From assembly GCF_023065955.2 (NCBI RefSeq), contig NC_079873.1, positions 11,236,566 through 11,300,565 of the forward strand: a stretch of DNA of 64,000 nucleotides. The letters are read 5' to 3'. The stretch comes from Ursus arctos. Its lineage: Eukaryota; Chordata; Mammalia; Carnivora; Ursidae. The position numbers were made by a program, and so were the translations under genes. Shown in pieces: positions 1-12,001 of the stretch. Position 1 is the first letter of the stretch. Every line of letters starts with the position of its first letter. A model generated the notes under the pieces. The model was not told the DNA's origin. It saw nothing but the letters and a program-made list of their open reading frames with translations, and made no database searches.

Positions 1-890
1 TCCCGTAGGACAGAAAGAGCTAATAATATCATGAAGACCTTAAAAAAAAAACATAATTCCTCCATGTGGATTGTGAAGGTCAGTCCAGAATAATACCAGG
101 CCGACCTTCATACCAAAAATTATTTCCGAGGGGCGCCTGGGTGGCACAGCGGTTAGGCGTCTGCCTTCAGCTCAGGGTGTGATCCCGGCGTTCTGGGATC
201 GAGCCCCACATCAGGCTCCTCCGCTGGGAGCCTGCTTCTTCCTCTCCCACTCCCCCTGCTTGTGTTCCCTCTCTCGCTGGCTGCCTCTATCTCTGTCGAA
301 TAAATAAATAAAATCTTAAAAAAGAAATTATTTCCGAGGTAGCCAATGCCTTAAATATCAAGTTGAGATTACAGAGCCTGCTGGAGGCCTCAATCTTCTG
401 AGAAGACAAAAATGTGCTAACAGGACCCTGGAAAAGACCCTGGCAAGGTTGTGCCAGGAAACGCAGGAAAATTGGTTCAAGTTCTTGCCAACAGCTCTCA
501 CTGGAACTAGAGCTGCCCCACAGGGCAAACTAAAAGCTCAGCCCGTTTAAAATGACTTATGTGCGGCCCTTCCCAGAAGTCTGACTCCTTCGTACCTCCA
601 CAGACTTCTCTAACCTTAAGCATAGAATCTCTAACAAATATGAACATTTTTGCCTCCTGAAATTAAGCTTCAGCCATATAGACCTGGGGATTGAAACTTA
701 GAAAAATGGGTCCCCCCGGGATCAACCACAGGGCCCTGCCTAGTACTACTAACCACACACTCTTAAAGTTAGAGAGAGTCGTACCTCGGATCCACCAGAC
801 TAGAGTAAAAAGGCATATGCACCAGATGCCCAGGAAGAAACACCACCAGTACCAGATGACAACAAATAACTCCTGTGACCACCCACTGAC
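1..890 (+). pseudogene. Class I ERV pol remnant, integrase 3' part
   Basis: Broken integrase of a gammaretrovirus-like ERV. The piece after about 325 reads as the end of the catalytic core (AKII.EVANALNI, later LARLCQETQENW, as in gammaretroviral integrases). The C-terminal domain near 740-800 reads HTLLKLERVVPRIHQTRVK. Frames shift between pieces and stops are present, so it is non-functional. A SINE (131-324) with a 15-bp duplication interrupts it. The 5' part of the provirus lies outside the window. Family level is confident; exact ERV family is not assigned. Confidence 0.8.
131..324 (+). mobile_element. Can-SINE (tRNA-Lys-derived) in ERV integrase
   Basis: Complete SINE: GGCGCCTGGGTGGC head, tRNA-like A/B box region, C+T-rich 3' half, AATAAATAAAATCTT and A tail. 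Perfect 15-bp target-site duplication aaattatttccgagg at 117-131 and 325-339. The perfect duplication suggests a fairly young insertion. Confidence 0.95.
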
Positions 891-1162
891 CTGAAACTTC
901 TGTTGCAGAGACACTCACAAGGTAAGAAGAGCCTCATTAAATAAGAGTTCTCCGATTTAAATTACAATAATCTCTATCTGTATAATACTAGTTCTGCTCT
1001 TCTGGTCTTATCATTTCTTCCGCCTGTTTGCTGCCAGGCCCCTTAAATTAAATCATTCTGACTTTTCAGCAATAAATGCCACAACTTATTGTTAGTACAT
1101 GGCAAATAGATAATGTTCTAATCTCCTCCACCTTGCTCTGACTTTAAAGTGAACACCTTCTT

Positions 1163-1360
1163 GGGGCACCTTGGTGGCTCAGTCAGTTGAGCGTCTGACT
1201 CTTAGTTTCAGCTCAGGTTATGGTCTCAAGTCATGGTCTCAGGGTCCTGGGATGGAGCCCTGTGTTGGGTTCTGTGCTCAGCAGGGATCCCCTCCCTCCC
1301 TCCCTCTCTCTCTCTCTCTCAAATAAATACATCTTTAAATTAAAAAAAAAATAAAATGAT
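1163..1360 (+). mobile_element. Can-SINE, first of a tandem pair
   Basis: SINE head GGGGCACCTTGGTGGCTCAG, (CT)n near 1300-1320 and an A-rich tail to about 1355. It abuts a second SINE at 1361. Flanks around the pair, gaacaccttcttg (left) and aagtactttcttg (right), look like a diverged target-site duplication. Confidence 0.9.
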
Positions 1361-1551
1361 GGGGCACCTGAGTGGCTCAGTCGTTAAGCGTCTGCCTTTA
1401 GCTCAGGTCATGATCCCAGGGTCCTGGGATCAAGCCCCGCATCGGGCTCCCTGCTCAGCAGGAAGCCTGCTTCTTCCTCTCCCACTTCCCCTGCTTGTGT
1501 TCCCTCTCTCGCTGTCTCTGTCAAATAAATAAAATCTTTAAAAAAATAAAA
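1361..1551 (+). mobile_element. Can-SINE, second of a tandem pair
   Basis: GGGGCACCTGAGTGGCTCAG head, C+T-rich 3' half, AAATAAATAAAATC and A tail. It probably inserted into the A tail of the SINE at 1163, giving a head-to-tail pair inside the env remnant. Confidence 0.9.
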
Positions 1552-2640
1552 TAAGTACTTTCTTGATGTTAGTCCTAGTCACTATTATCCTACAGATGCA
1601 AGAAACTATAAACGCATTAAAGCATCCCTGGAAGATAAATTCCCTAGTAAATATCAGTAGGATCATAGCAAAGAGACACAAACTGAAGAACTGTTGGATA
1701 TGCCACCTGCACCCGCAAACCAAAACTGCATGGCCTGTATTCCATCTGATATAAAATGACTACAACATTAACTGCATTATGAGCTCCCCTAAAACCTTTG
1801 AAAACTCCCCTTCCTAACTATATAACTAAGGCATTCCCACACAGAAATTCAATGGGTCTATCTTACTCTAACTGTTAATGATACAGAGAGGAAAAGAAAA
1901 GGATACTTAAATTACACCTCAAAGTGAAAGCCGTGCTACCCATGCACTTCTGAGATAGGTAATGATAGCCAAGACCCAACTCCTATAGTTCCTCTTACCT
2001 TTAATGTTAATGATCATCGCTCTCCAAATGAAACTCATTGGTATCCAGTGAAGAAATACCACAGTACTTCTGGGACATGGAAAAAAATCAATGTAGAGCG
2101 TGAACAGGCTGGCCAAACCTAGGAGATACTGGGAGCTGATTTACCACCCAAGGCATTTAGAATGATGGCCTGGGCTCAAGTAAATTGTGCAGTCACATGG
2201 ACTGGACCCTTGTCTCCTGCATGCAAAGGCACTCCAAGCTGCGGCCCCACACTGCTTAACTGGCTTAATTCCAAAGAGGCCCACATAGCCTGTGCACCCC
2301 CAGGGTATGTTCTTTACTTGTGCATCTCCTCATCGTAAACCCCCAAGGGACTCATCACCAGCCGGAACTTTTATTTTCCCCACTTCTTGCTGTGGCTCAT
2401 GTATTCATTGATAATGTCCAGTTTGTTCAACAACGTACTTTGGGTCTAATGAGCCCCAGAGGAACCACCATAATCATACTCAGTCTTCCCATCAGGAAAT
2501 AAGAGCCCTAGGGGTGAATCTGGCTGGTCTTGCCTTGGCTGTTGGACTAGCTGCCCCTTGGGGAGGTTTTAGAGATCATGAAGTCATTCTAAGGAACCTA
2601 ACTGATGCCAGAGAAACTTTAGCTAAAAATACAGGAAATG

Positions 2641-5108
2641 TCTTTCAAGAGTGATTTGTAGTTTCTAGAATATAGATCCTTTACGTCTCTGGTTAAGTTA
2701 ATTCCAAGGTAACATATGGTTTTTGGTGCTATTGTCAATGGGATGCATTCCCTAATTTCTCTTTCTTCAGTCTCATTATTCGTGTATAGAAATGCAACTG
2801 ATTTCTGAGCATTGATTTTGTATCCCGCCACCTTACTGAATTGCTCTATAACTTCTAATAGTTTGGGAATGGATTCTTTTGGGTTTTCCATGTAGAGTAT
2901 CATGTCATCTGCGAAGAGAGTTTGAATTCTTCTTTGCCGATTTGGATACCTTTTATCCCTTTTTGTTGTCTGATTGCTGTTGCAAGGACTTCTAGTACTG
3001 TGTTGAATAATAGTGGCAAGAGTGGGCATCCTTGTCGTGTTCCTGGTCTTAAGGGAAAGGCTTCCAGCTTTTCCCCATTGAGAATAATATTTGCTGTAGG
3101 CTTTTCATAGATGGCTTTTATGAGATTGAGAAATGTACCCTCTATTCCTACACTCTGAAGGGTTTTAATCAGGAAAGGATGCTGTATTTTGTCAAATGCT
3201 TTTTCTGCATCAATTGAGAGGATCATATGGTTCCGGAGTCTTTTCTTGTTGATATGATGTATCACACTGATCGATTATTGAATGTTGAACCACGCTTGCA
3301 TCCCAGGGATGAATCCCACTTAATCAGAGGCATAAAGGATCTATATTCTAGAAACTACAAATCACTCTTGAAAGACATTGAGGAAGACACAAAAAGATGG
3401 AAAAATATTCCATGCTCATGGATCAGAAGAATTAACATAGTTAAAATGTCCATGCTACCCAGAGCAATCTACACTTTCAGTGCTATCCCGATCAAAATAC
3501 CGATGACATTTTTCAAAGAACTGGAACAAATAGTCCTTAAATTTGTATGGAACCAGAAAAGGCCCCGAATCGCCAAGGAACTGTTGAAAGGGAAAAACAA
3601 AGCTGGGGGCATCACAATGCTGGATTTTGAGCTGTACTACACAGCTGTGATCACAAAGACAGCATGGTACTGGCACAAAAACAGACACATAGACCAATGG
3701 AACAGAATAGAGAACCCAGAAATGGACCCTCGGCTCTTTGGGCAACTAATCTTTGATAAAGCAGGAAAAAACATCCAGTGGAAAAAGACAGTCTCTTCCA
3801 TAAATGGTGCTGGGAAAATTGGACAGCTACATGCAAAAGAATGAAACTTGACCACTCTCTCACACCATACACAAAGATAAACTCCAAATGGATGAAAGAC
3901 CTTGATGTGAGACAGGAATCCATCAAAATCTTAGAGGAGAACAGAGGCAGCAACCTCTACGACATCGGCCAAAGCAACCTTTTTCATGACACATCCCCAA
4001 AGGCAAGAGAAACAAAAGATAAAATGAACCTGTGGGACTTCATCAAGATAAAAAGCTTCTGCACAGCCAAGGAAACAGTCAAAAAAACTAAGAGGCAGCC
4101 CACGGAATGGGAGAATATATTTGCAAATGATGCTACAGATAAAAGACATATTGGTATCCAAGATCTACAAAGAACTTCTCAAACTCAATACACGAGAAAC
4201 AAATAAACAAATCACAAAATGGGCAGAAGATATGAACAGACACATTTCCAATGAAGACGTACAAATGGCTAACAGACACATGAAAAAATGTTCAAAATCA
4301 TTAGCCATCAGGGAAATTCAAATCAAAACCACACTAAGATACCACCTTACGCCAGTTAGAATGGCAAAAATTGACAAGGCAAGAAACAACAAGTGTTGGA
4401 GAGGATGTGGAGAAAGGGGATCCCTTCTACATTGTTGGTGGGAATGCAAGTTGGTACAGCCACTCTGGAAAACAGTGTGGAGGTCCCTTAAAAAGTTAAA
4501 AATTGAGCTACCCTATGACCCAGCCATTGCACTACTGGGTATTTACCCCAAAGATACAGACGTAGTGAAAAGAAGGGCATATGCACCCCAATGTTCATAG
4601 CAGCATTATCCACAATAGCCAAATCATGGAAAGAACTGAGATGCCCTTCAACAGATGAATGCATTAAGAAGTTGTGGTCCATATATACAATGGAATATTA
4701 CTCAGCTATCAGAAAGAACGAGTTCTCAACATTTGCTGCAACATGGACGGCACTGGAGGAGATAATGCTAAGTGAAATAAGTCAAGCAGAGAAAGAATTA
4801 TCATATGGTTTCTCTCATCTATGGAACATAAGAACTAGGAAGATCGGTAGGGGAAGAAAGGGATAAGGAAAGGGGGGTAATCAGAAGGGGGAATGAAGCA
4901 TGAGAGACTATGGACTCTGAGAAACAAACTGAGGGCCTCAGAGGGGAGGGGGGTGGGGGAATGGGATAGGCCGGTGATGGGTAGTGAGGAGGGCACGTAC
5001 TGCATGGTGCACTGGGTGTTATATGCAACTAATGAAGCATCGAGCTTTACATCGGAAACCAGGGATATACTATATGGTGACTAACATAATATAATAAAAA
5101 AACATTTA
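2641..5108 (+). mobile_element. 5'-truncated, 5'-inverted young L1
   Basis: Insertion with perfect 16-bp target-site duplication aaaaatacaggaaatg (2625-2640 and 5109-5124). The left part, 2641 to about 3320, is antisense L1 ORF2 reverse transcriptase: minus-strand [21 protein letters not shown] and the catalytic FADDMILY near 2925-2900. From about 3320 the rest runs sense: ORF2 C-terminal part, Cys-rich [16 protein letters not shown] near 4400-4440, then 3' UTR and tail. A 42-bp segment occurs on both sides of the inversion (2641-2682 inverted, 3334-3375 direct). This is the twin-priming structure. Several long open frames here, including 205 aa at 3227-3844, are L1 fragments. Confidence 0.95.
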
Positions 5109-5260
5109 AAAAATACAGGAAATGCTCTCATCTTTAAATTTCCCAAAACTCTTTAGCCAACACAGTGTCACACACCCATTAGCACTCTATTACTTATTCG
5201 CACAATAAGGAGGGGTATGTGCAGTAATGAATACTTCATGCTATACTCGGATTAATACTT

Positions 5261-5293
5261 CACTTGATCTTAGCCAAAAGGCCAAGAAGCGAT
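5261..5293 (-). pseudogene. RNU2 (fragment): U2 snRNA 5'-end retrocopy, 33 nt, tailless
   Basis: The minus strand matches nucleotides 1-33 of U2 snRNA (begins ATCGCTTCT, ends AGATCAAGTG) with one difference, a CpG-to-CpA change near 5284. It is bounded exactly by a 13-bp target-site duplication: cggattaatactt at 5248-5260 and tggattaatactt at 5294-5306, whose only difference is also a CpG transition. No A tail is present and the RNA is truncated at its 3' side. It sits in the env transmembrane region and is not a functional U2 gene. Confidence 0.92.
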
Positions 5294-5745
5294 TGGATTA
5301 ATACTTGAAGTGAAGTGGAAATAGATATTTAAAAAATCTTTGACCAGTCAGTATGGCCATACACGTTCAACCAAAAAAGACGATCCTCTGATGGGGTGTG
5401 GCAGGCTATTAAAACAGCCTTACCCGGTATTAAATGGTTTCTCCCTTTCCTGGGCCCACTAATAATCCTACTGCTCTTATTGCCGTTTGGACCTTACAAA
5501 TCGTACCAAACAGTTAAGAAGCGTGTATTATGATCCAAATGCAGGGAGGCTGTAACACTACAAATGGTAGTAACACAAGGATATGAGCAGCTTGGGGTTG
5601 AACCTGGTAACCTACAGACATATTTAAAACTCGCTGAGGTAAAAATCTGCCCCTCAGTCGATCCCTATGACTACGCCCATGTCCAGCAGAAAGTAGCTAC
5701 AGATGACAGACCTTCATGCTGTGTCCCACAAGAACGAGCCCAATA

Positions 5746-6036
5746 AAACTAGAGGATGGATTTGTCACTAGCTAGACCCCAAGACCTGACCTGTAGTGCC
5801 CACCTGCTTATATTCCCTGACTTTTGTCCCACATTCTTCCATAAGCTCTTCTTTACAGCTTCTCTCTTAACTCAAGCAAATGGAAATCAAAACCACCCCT
5901 CAAGCCATTGTGACTACTCTGACAGACCCCGCAGACTAGTTTGAGCATAATATCCAACTTGTGACTGCACAGATGGACCATGGAGTGACTTCTAGAATGA
6001 CTGACGATTGCCTACCCCATTATAACACTAAAATCT
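5746..6036 (+). mobile_element. Probable ERV 3' LTR, U3 part
   Basis: Sequence after the env tail up to the L1 insertion point. A weak purine-rich stretch (aaaactagagga) precedes about 5757, where the LTR may begin. It is continued at 13551 beyond the L1; taaaatct is duplicated at 6029-6036 and 13551-13558. The exact LTR start was not determined. Confidence 0.55.
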
Positions 6037-7603
6037 TGGCTAGAGGAGTTAAGATGGCCGAGTAGTAGGGGGACCCAATGTTTGCCTCATCCCTCGAACA
6101 CAGCTAGGTAAGTATCAAATCATTCTGAACGCCCAGGAAGTCCATCTGAGGGCGGAGAGAACCACCTGCACAACTAGAGGGAGAGAAGCGGCCACGTTGT
6201 GGATGGGCTGAGGTGCACACACATGATGAGGGAGAGAACAGAACTGTAGGTGCTGTGGAGGTGAAGGGGCCAGAGAGGAGAGGGGGAGAGCAGGAGAGTG
6301 AGGAAGCAGCACACAGGGGATTGCACGAGAAAAAACATTTCTCTAAAAGCACTTACTGGGAAAAAGGGAGGGGCTGATTACTGCAAGTTTTTTACAAGCA
6401 ATGGGGCTCAAAGACTAAAGTTTTACAAGTTTGCACCAAGGTAGGTGCGCAGCTTGGCAGACCCAGCAGTGCTCCTGGGGAGGAGGGCAGAGGCTTGGGA
6501 GCGGACACTTCGGTCTGAGGATTCCCCGGGTTGCACTGGGAGACAGTTCCCATCCTTGGAGTGCATTTGGGAGAGGTGGTACCGTCTCTCAGGAGACAGA
6601 AGAGCTGGCAAGCAACACTGTTCTGCCCCGTTCACTGGCTCAGTGGTAGAGACAGCTGCTGAGCGCGGCTAACCCGGATACCGGCCCTTTGCTGCGTTTT
6701 GCTATAAACTCCAAGCCCCTGCGTGTTCTTGCAACTGCCCTTCTGAGACAAATCAACAGCAGCCGCAGTATGGCAAGACCCTCCCTGGAGGATCAGCACA
6801 GCTGTGTGCTGGGTCAGGTCCCCAAAATTTGGAATTTTGAAACTCAACTGGCATGCCGGAGACAAAACACAGGAGCACTGAGCTGCTGGGTGGGCAGACA
6901 GCCCCGACACAGACAGGGTGAAGGCAGAGACCTGAGGGATGCCTGGGACGCACGAGGGGTGATTGTCTGCTCTCCTGTGAGGGCTTCCTGGAAAGTGATA
7001 GGCACAAACTCCCCTCTTCAGGGAAGAAAGAGGGGGCTGACACCATTTTTATCGCCCCCAATCAGCAAGGACAGACTTCGGTGAGTAGCACAGTGCCCAC
7101 AGTGGAGGCTTCAGCCACTTACACCAAGCCACACTGCCTCTTTGCCCTGCAGGTGCTTTTTTTTTTTTTTTAAACTAGGGCAAGTGTGCCTGAGAGCCAG
7201 AGCTAGCAGCGGGCCCCTCTCCCAGAAGACCAGCACAAACCCCACACATGCACGAAGTCTACTGACCATAGGCTGCTGCAAAGCTTCAGTTCTAGTGGAA
7301 ACAGGATCTGGCCTCTTTTAACAAGCAGACCAAAGCACACCTACTTAAAACTTGCCACACACTGGACAAGGTCCAAACATGCCCCCCACTGCAGGCAAGG
7401 AGAAACTCTGCAGAGGACTGACCTGATAGAGCAACCAAAATACAATAGCAGAGTGCACACAGCATACACCAGAAGCACTTCAAGTGCCAGGTCCTGGACA
7501 GTATATGATCTCTTCTTAATAAAGCCACTACACTCACGCGCAGGAAACGTAACAGGCTTTCCTAACGCAAAGAAGAAGACAGAGACCTACACAAAATGCC
7601 AAG
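6037..7603 (+). promoter_or_regulatory. L1 5' UTR (former internal promoter)
   Basis: About 1.57 kb, GC-richer than the rest of the L1, beginning with the AAGATGGCCGAGTAG-type start and ending at the ORF1 start. In L1 this region carries an internal RNA polymerase II promoter; activity of this copy is not known. Open frames across it on either strand are incidental. Confidence 0.7.
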
Positions 7604-8347
7604 ATGGAGGAATTCATCCCAAAAGAAAGACAAGAAAAGGTCACAACCAAGGATTTAATCAAAACAGATAAAAGTAATATGCCTGTTCCAGGATTTAAAA
7701 CAACAATCACAAGGATACTAGCTGGCCTAGAGAAAAGCATAGAAGACATCAGGGAGTCCATTACTGCAAACATAAAAGACATAAAAAACTAGCCAGGCTG
7801 AAATTAAAGGTGCTATAATTGAGATGTGAAACCAACTAGATGTAATAACCACAAGGATGTAAGAAGCAGATGAACAAATAATATAGAAAATTAAATTATG
7901 GAAAATAACGAAGCTGAAAAGAAGAGGGAAAAAATATTGGATCACGAAGGTAGACTTAGGGAACTCAGCAACTCCATAAAGCATAATAACATTAGTATCA
8001 TAGGAGTACCAGAAGAAGAGAGGGAAAAGGGGGCAGAAGGTTTATTTGCGCAAATTATAGCTGAAAACCTCCCTAATTTGGGGAAGGAACCAGTCATCCA
8101 AATCCAGGAATCACAGAGCACTCCCATTAAATTCAACAAAAGCCAGTCAACACCAAGACATATTGTAGTAAAATTTGCAAATTGTATCAATAAGGAAAAA
8201 ATCCTAAAAAGCAGCAAGGGAAAAGAAATTCCTAACTTACAAGGAAAGACAAATAAGGTTAGCAACAGACCTATCCGTAGAAATTTGGCAGGCCAGAGAA
8301 AGCGGCATGACATATTCAATGTAGTAAATGGGAAAAATATGCAGTGA
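7604..8347 (+). pseudogene. L1 ORF1 (RNA-binding protein), broken
   Basis: Starts MEEFIPKERQEK. The frame stops after 62 codons (7792) and resumes in the same frame at 7898, ending at 8347. The second part holds a coiled-coil-like segment (ENNEAEKKREKILDHEGRL) then the RRM-type start NISIIGVPEEE and a basic C-terminal part (PIRRNLAGQRKRHD). ORF1p is the L1 RNA chaperone; with in-frame stops this copy cannot make it. Confidence 0.85.
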
Positions 8348-9599
8348 AGAATACTTTATCCAGTAAGGCTGTCATTCAGAATAGGAGAGATAAAGAGTTT
8401 CCCAAACAAGAACTAAAGGAGTTCGTGACCACAAAACCACCCCCTTAAGAAATACTAAAGGGGACTCTTTGAGTGGGAAAGAAAGACCAAAAGCAACAAA
8501 GACGGGAAAGGAGAAAGGAAATCTCCAGAACAATGACTTCACAGATAATACAATAGCACTGAATTCATATCTATCAATAGTCATTCTGAATGTAAATGGA
8601 CTAAATGCTCCAATCAAAAGACATAGGGCATCAGAATGGATAAAGAAAAAATAAGACCCATCTATATGCTGCCTCCAAGAGACTCATTTTAGACCTAAAG
8701 ACACCTGCAGATCGAAAGTGAGGGGATGGAGAACCATCTATCATGCTAATGGCTGTCAAAAGAAAGCCAGAGGAGCCATAGTTATATCAGATAAACGAGA
8801 TTTTAAACCAAAGACCGTAACAAGAGATGAAGAAGGGCACTACATCATAATAAAGGGGTCTATCCATCAAGATGTTCTAACAATTGTAAATATTTATGCC
8901 CCAACTTGGGAGCACCAAAATATATAAATCAATTAATAATAAAGTCATTGATAATAATTTATTAACAGTAGGAGACTTTAACACCCCACTCACAGCAATG
9001 GGCGGATCACCTAAGCAAAAAATCAACAAGGAAACAATGGCTTTGAATGACACACTAGACCGGATGGACTTAACAGATATGCTCAGAACGTTTTAAACTA
9101 AAGAAGCAAAATACACATTTTTTTCAAGTGCTCACAGAACATTCTCCAGAATAGATCACATATTGGGTCACAAATCAGGCCTCAATGAGTACAAAAAGTT
9201 TGAGATCATACCATGCATTATTTTCTGACCACAATGCTATGAAACCTGAAGTCCACCACAAGAAAAAAATTGAGTAAGATCACAAATACATGGAAGTTAA
9301 AGAACATCCCACTAAAGAAGGAATGGGTTAATCAGGAAATTAAAGAAATAAAAATACATGGAAACAAATGAAAATTTAAAAGATTATTCAAAACCTTTGG
9401 GATGCAGCAAAAACAGTCATAAGACGGAAGTATATAACAATACAGGCTTACCTCAAGAAGCAAGAAAAATCTCAAATACATAACCTGGACTTATACCTAA
9501 AGGAGCTAGAAAAGGAAGAGCAAATGAAGTCTAAAGCCAGCAGAAGAAGGGAAATAATAAAGATTAGAGCAGAAATAAATGATATAGAAACAACAACAA

Positions 9600-9808
9600 A
9601 GGGGCACCTGGGTGGCTCAGTCAGTTAAGTGGCTGACTCCTGATTTTGGCTCACGTCATGATCTCAGGGTTCTGGGATCAAGCCCTGCATCAGGCTCTGT
9701 GCTAAGTGGGGAGCCTGCTTCAGGATTCTCTCTCTCCCTCTGCCCCTCTCCCTGCTTGCTCTTTCTAAAATAAATAAATAAATCATTTTTTGTAAAAAAA
9801 AAAAAAAA
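9600..9808 (+). mobile_element. Can-SINE inside L1 ORF2
   Basis: GGGGCACCTGGGTGGCTCAG head, C+T-rich 3' half, AATAAATAAATC, long A tail. Target-site duplication of about 13 bp, gaaacaacaacaa, on both sides (left about 9587-9599, right from 9809). Confidence 0.95.
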
Positions 9809-11245
9809 GAAACAACAACAACACAACAACAAAAAAACCCAGTAGAACATATCAATGAAACTAGGAGCTGGTTCTTTGAAAGAATAAATTGATAAACCCC
9901 TAGCCAAACTTATCAAAAAGAAAAGAGAAAGGACCCAAATAAATAATATTATGAATAAGAGAGGAGAGATCACAACCAACACCACAGAAATACAAACAAT
10001 TATGAGATTATGAAAAGTTGTACACCAATAAATTGGACAATCTGAAAGAAATGGGTAAATTCCTAGAAACAAAGAAACTATCAAAACTGAAACAGGAATA
10101 AATAGAAAATTTGAACAAATCCATATCCAGCAAAGAAATTGAATCAGTAATCAAAAATTTCCCCAAAAAAACAAAAATCAAGGGCCAGGTGGCTTCCCAG
10201 GGGAATTCTATCAAACATTAAAAGTTTATACCTACTCTTCTCAAACTGCTCCGAAAAATAGAAATGGAAGGAAAACTTCCAAACTCGTTCTATGAGGCCA
10301 ACATTACCTTGATTCCAAAACCAGACAAAGATCCCACGACAAAGGAGAATTACAGGCCAATATCCCTGATAAACATGGATCCAAATGTTCCCAACAAGAT
10401 ACTAGCAAATCAAATTCAACAATACATTAAAAGAATTATTCACCATGATCGAGTGGGATTTATTCCTGGGCTGCGGGGGTGGTTCAAGATTTGCAAATCA
10501 ATCAACGTGACACACCATGTTAAAGGAAAGGATAAGAACCACATGATCCTCTCAATAGATGCAGAAAAAGCATTTGACAAAGTACAGCATCCATTCTTGA
10601 TAAAAATCCACAACAAAGTAGGCATAGAGGGAACACACCTAAACATCATAAAGGCCACATACGAAAGACCCACAGCTAATATCAATGGTCTTTTCCTCTA
10701 TGGTTGGGAACAAGACAGGGATGTCTACTCTCACCATTATTATTTAACATAGTACTGGAAGTCCTAGCCTCAGCAATCAGACAACAAAAAGAAATAAAAG
10801 GCATCCAAATTGGCAAGGAAGAGATCAAACTTTCACTTTTCATAGATGACATGATACTCTATGTAGAAAATCCAAAAGACTCCACCAAAAAAATTGCTAG
10901 AATTCAGTAAAGTCACAGGATACAAAATCAATGTACATAAATCTTGCATTTCTATACAATAATGAAGCAATAGAAAGAGAAAGCGAGGAATTGATCCCAT
11001 ATACGGTTTCACCAAAAACCATAAGATACCTAAGAATAAACCTAACCAAAGTGGTAAAAGAACTGAAAACTATACAACACTTATAAAAGAAATTGAAGAA
11101 GATACAAAGAGATGAAAAGCATTCTATGCTCATGGATTAGAAGAACAAATATTGTTAAAATGTCTATACTACTCACAGCAATCTACACACTAAATGCAAT
11201 CCCTATCAAAATACCACCAGTATTCCTCACAGAACTAGAACAATT

Positions 11246-12001
11246 TTTTATAATAATTTTTTATTATGTTAGTCACCATACAGTACATCCTAGTTTTGAT
11301 GTAATGTTCCATGATTCATTACTTGCGTATAACACCCAATGCACCATGCAATACGTGCCCTCCTTAATACCCATCACCGGCCTATCCCAATCCCCCACCC
11401 CCTCCCCTCTGAAGCCCTCAGTTTGTTTCCCAGAGTCCATAGTCTCTCATGGTTCATTTCCCCTTCTGTTTACCCCCCTTCATTCTTCCCTTCCTTCTCC
11501 TACCAATCTTCCTATTTCTTATGTTCCATAAATGAGTGAAACCATATGATAATTGTCTTTCTCTGCTTATTTCACTTAGCATAATCTCCTCCAATCCCGT
11601 CCATGTTGCTGCAAATGTTGGGTAATCGTTCTTTCTGATAGCTGAGTAATATTCCATTGTATATATGGACCACATCTTCTTTATCCAGTCATCTGTTGAA
11701 GGGCATCTCGGCTCCTTCCACAATTTAGCTATTGTGGACAATGCTGCTATGAACATTGGGGTGCGTATGCCCTTCTCTTCACTACGTCTGTATCTTTGGG
11801 ATAAATACCCAGTAGTGCAATGGCTGGTAGCTCAATTTTTAACTTTTTAAGGGACCTCCACACTGTTTTCCAAAGTGGCTGTACCAACTTGCATTCCCAC
11901 CAACAGTGTAAGAGGGACCCTCTTTCTCCACATCCTCTCCAACATATGTTGTTTCTTGCCTTGTCAAATTTTGCCATTCTAACTGGTGTAAGGTGGTATC
12001 T
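11246..12001 (-). mobile_element. 5'-truncated young L1, antisense in older L1
   Basis: Minus strand carries the ORF2 C-terminus ([17 protein letters not shown] near 11935-11880; LWSIYTMEYYSAIRKN near 11675-11630) and a 3' UTR ending ATGGTGACTAACATAATAAAA. It interrupts the older L1's ORF2, which resumes at 12002. Only a short caatt is shared by both flanks (11241-11245, 12002-12006). The host and inserted L1 differ clearly in subfamily. Confidence 0.92.

Larger units (their letters stand above)
900..5745 (+). pseudogene. Class I ERV env remnant, split by insertions
   Basis: Decayed envelope gene, read through several frames with stops. Visible landmarks: a hydrophobic leader-like stretch near 990-1045; a surface-unit CWIC (CXXC) motif near 1690-1705; further surface-unit-like sequence at 1860-2500; a hydrophobic fusion-peptide-like stretch near 2515-2570; the transmembrane-subunit CX6C(C) motif near 5218-5244, seen as CAVMNTSCY with the last cysteine replaced; a hydrophobic anchor near 5440-5505 ending LLPFGPY; and a short cytoplasmic tail. 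CX6CC and CXXC are gammaretroviral hallmarks. It is interrupted by SINEs (1163-1551), an inverted L1 (2641-5108) and a U2 fragment (5261-5293). No coding potential remains. Confidence 0.8.

Noticed and set aside
131..324. tRNA gene signal in SINE heads
   Set aside because: The tRNA-like A and B boxes belong to Can-SINEs; no intact tRNA cloverleaf was found.
3227..3844. Longest open frame, 205 codons
   Set aside because: It reads as L1 ORF2 C-terminal sequence inside the twin-primed L1; the first codons are antisense L1 from across the inversion joint.
5261..5293. Functional U2 snRNA gene
   Set aside because: Only 33 of about 190 nucleotides are present and no snRNA promoter elements were seen.
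5564..5746. Possible domesticated env tail
   Set aside because: Only 60 codons remain open; upstream env has stops, a lost cysteine and three insertions.
6431..7084. Several 70-130-codon frames near 6.4-7.1 kb
   Set aside because: They lie in the L1 5' UTR, which is GC-rich and gives chance open frames on both strands.
9656..10084. 142-codon minus-strand frame
   Set aside because: Antisense of a SINE and L1 ORF2; hydrophobic residues come from poly-T and AT-rich sequence.
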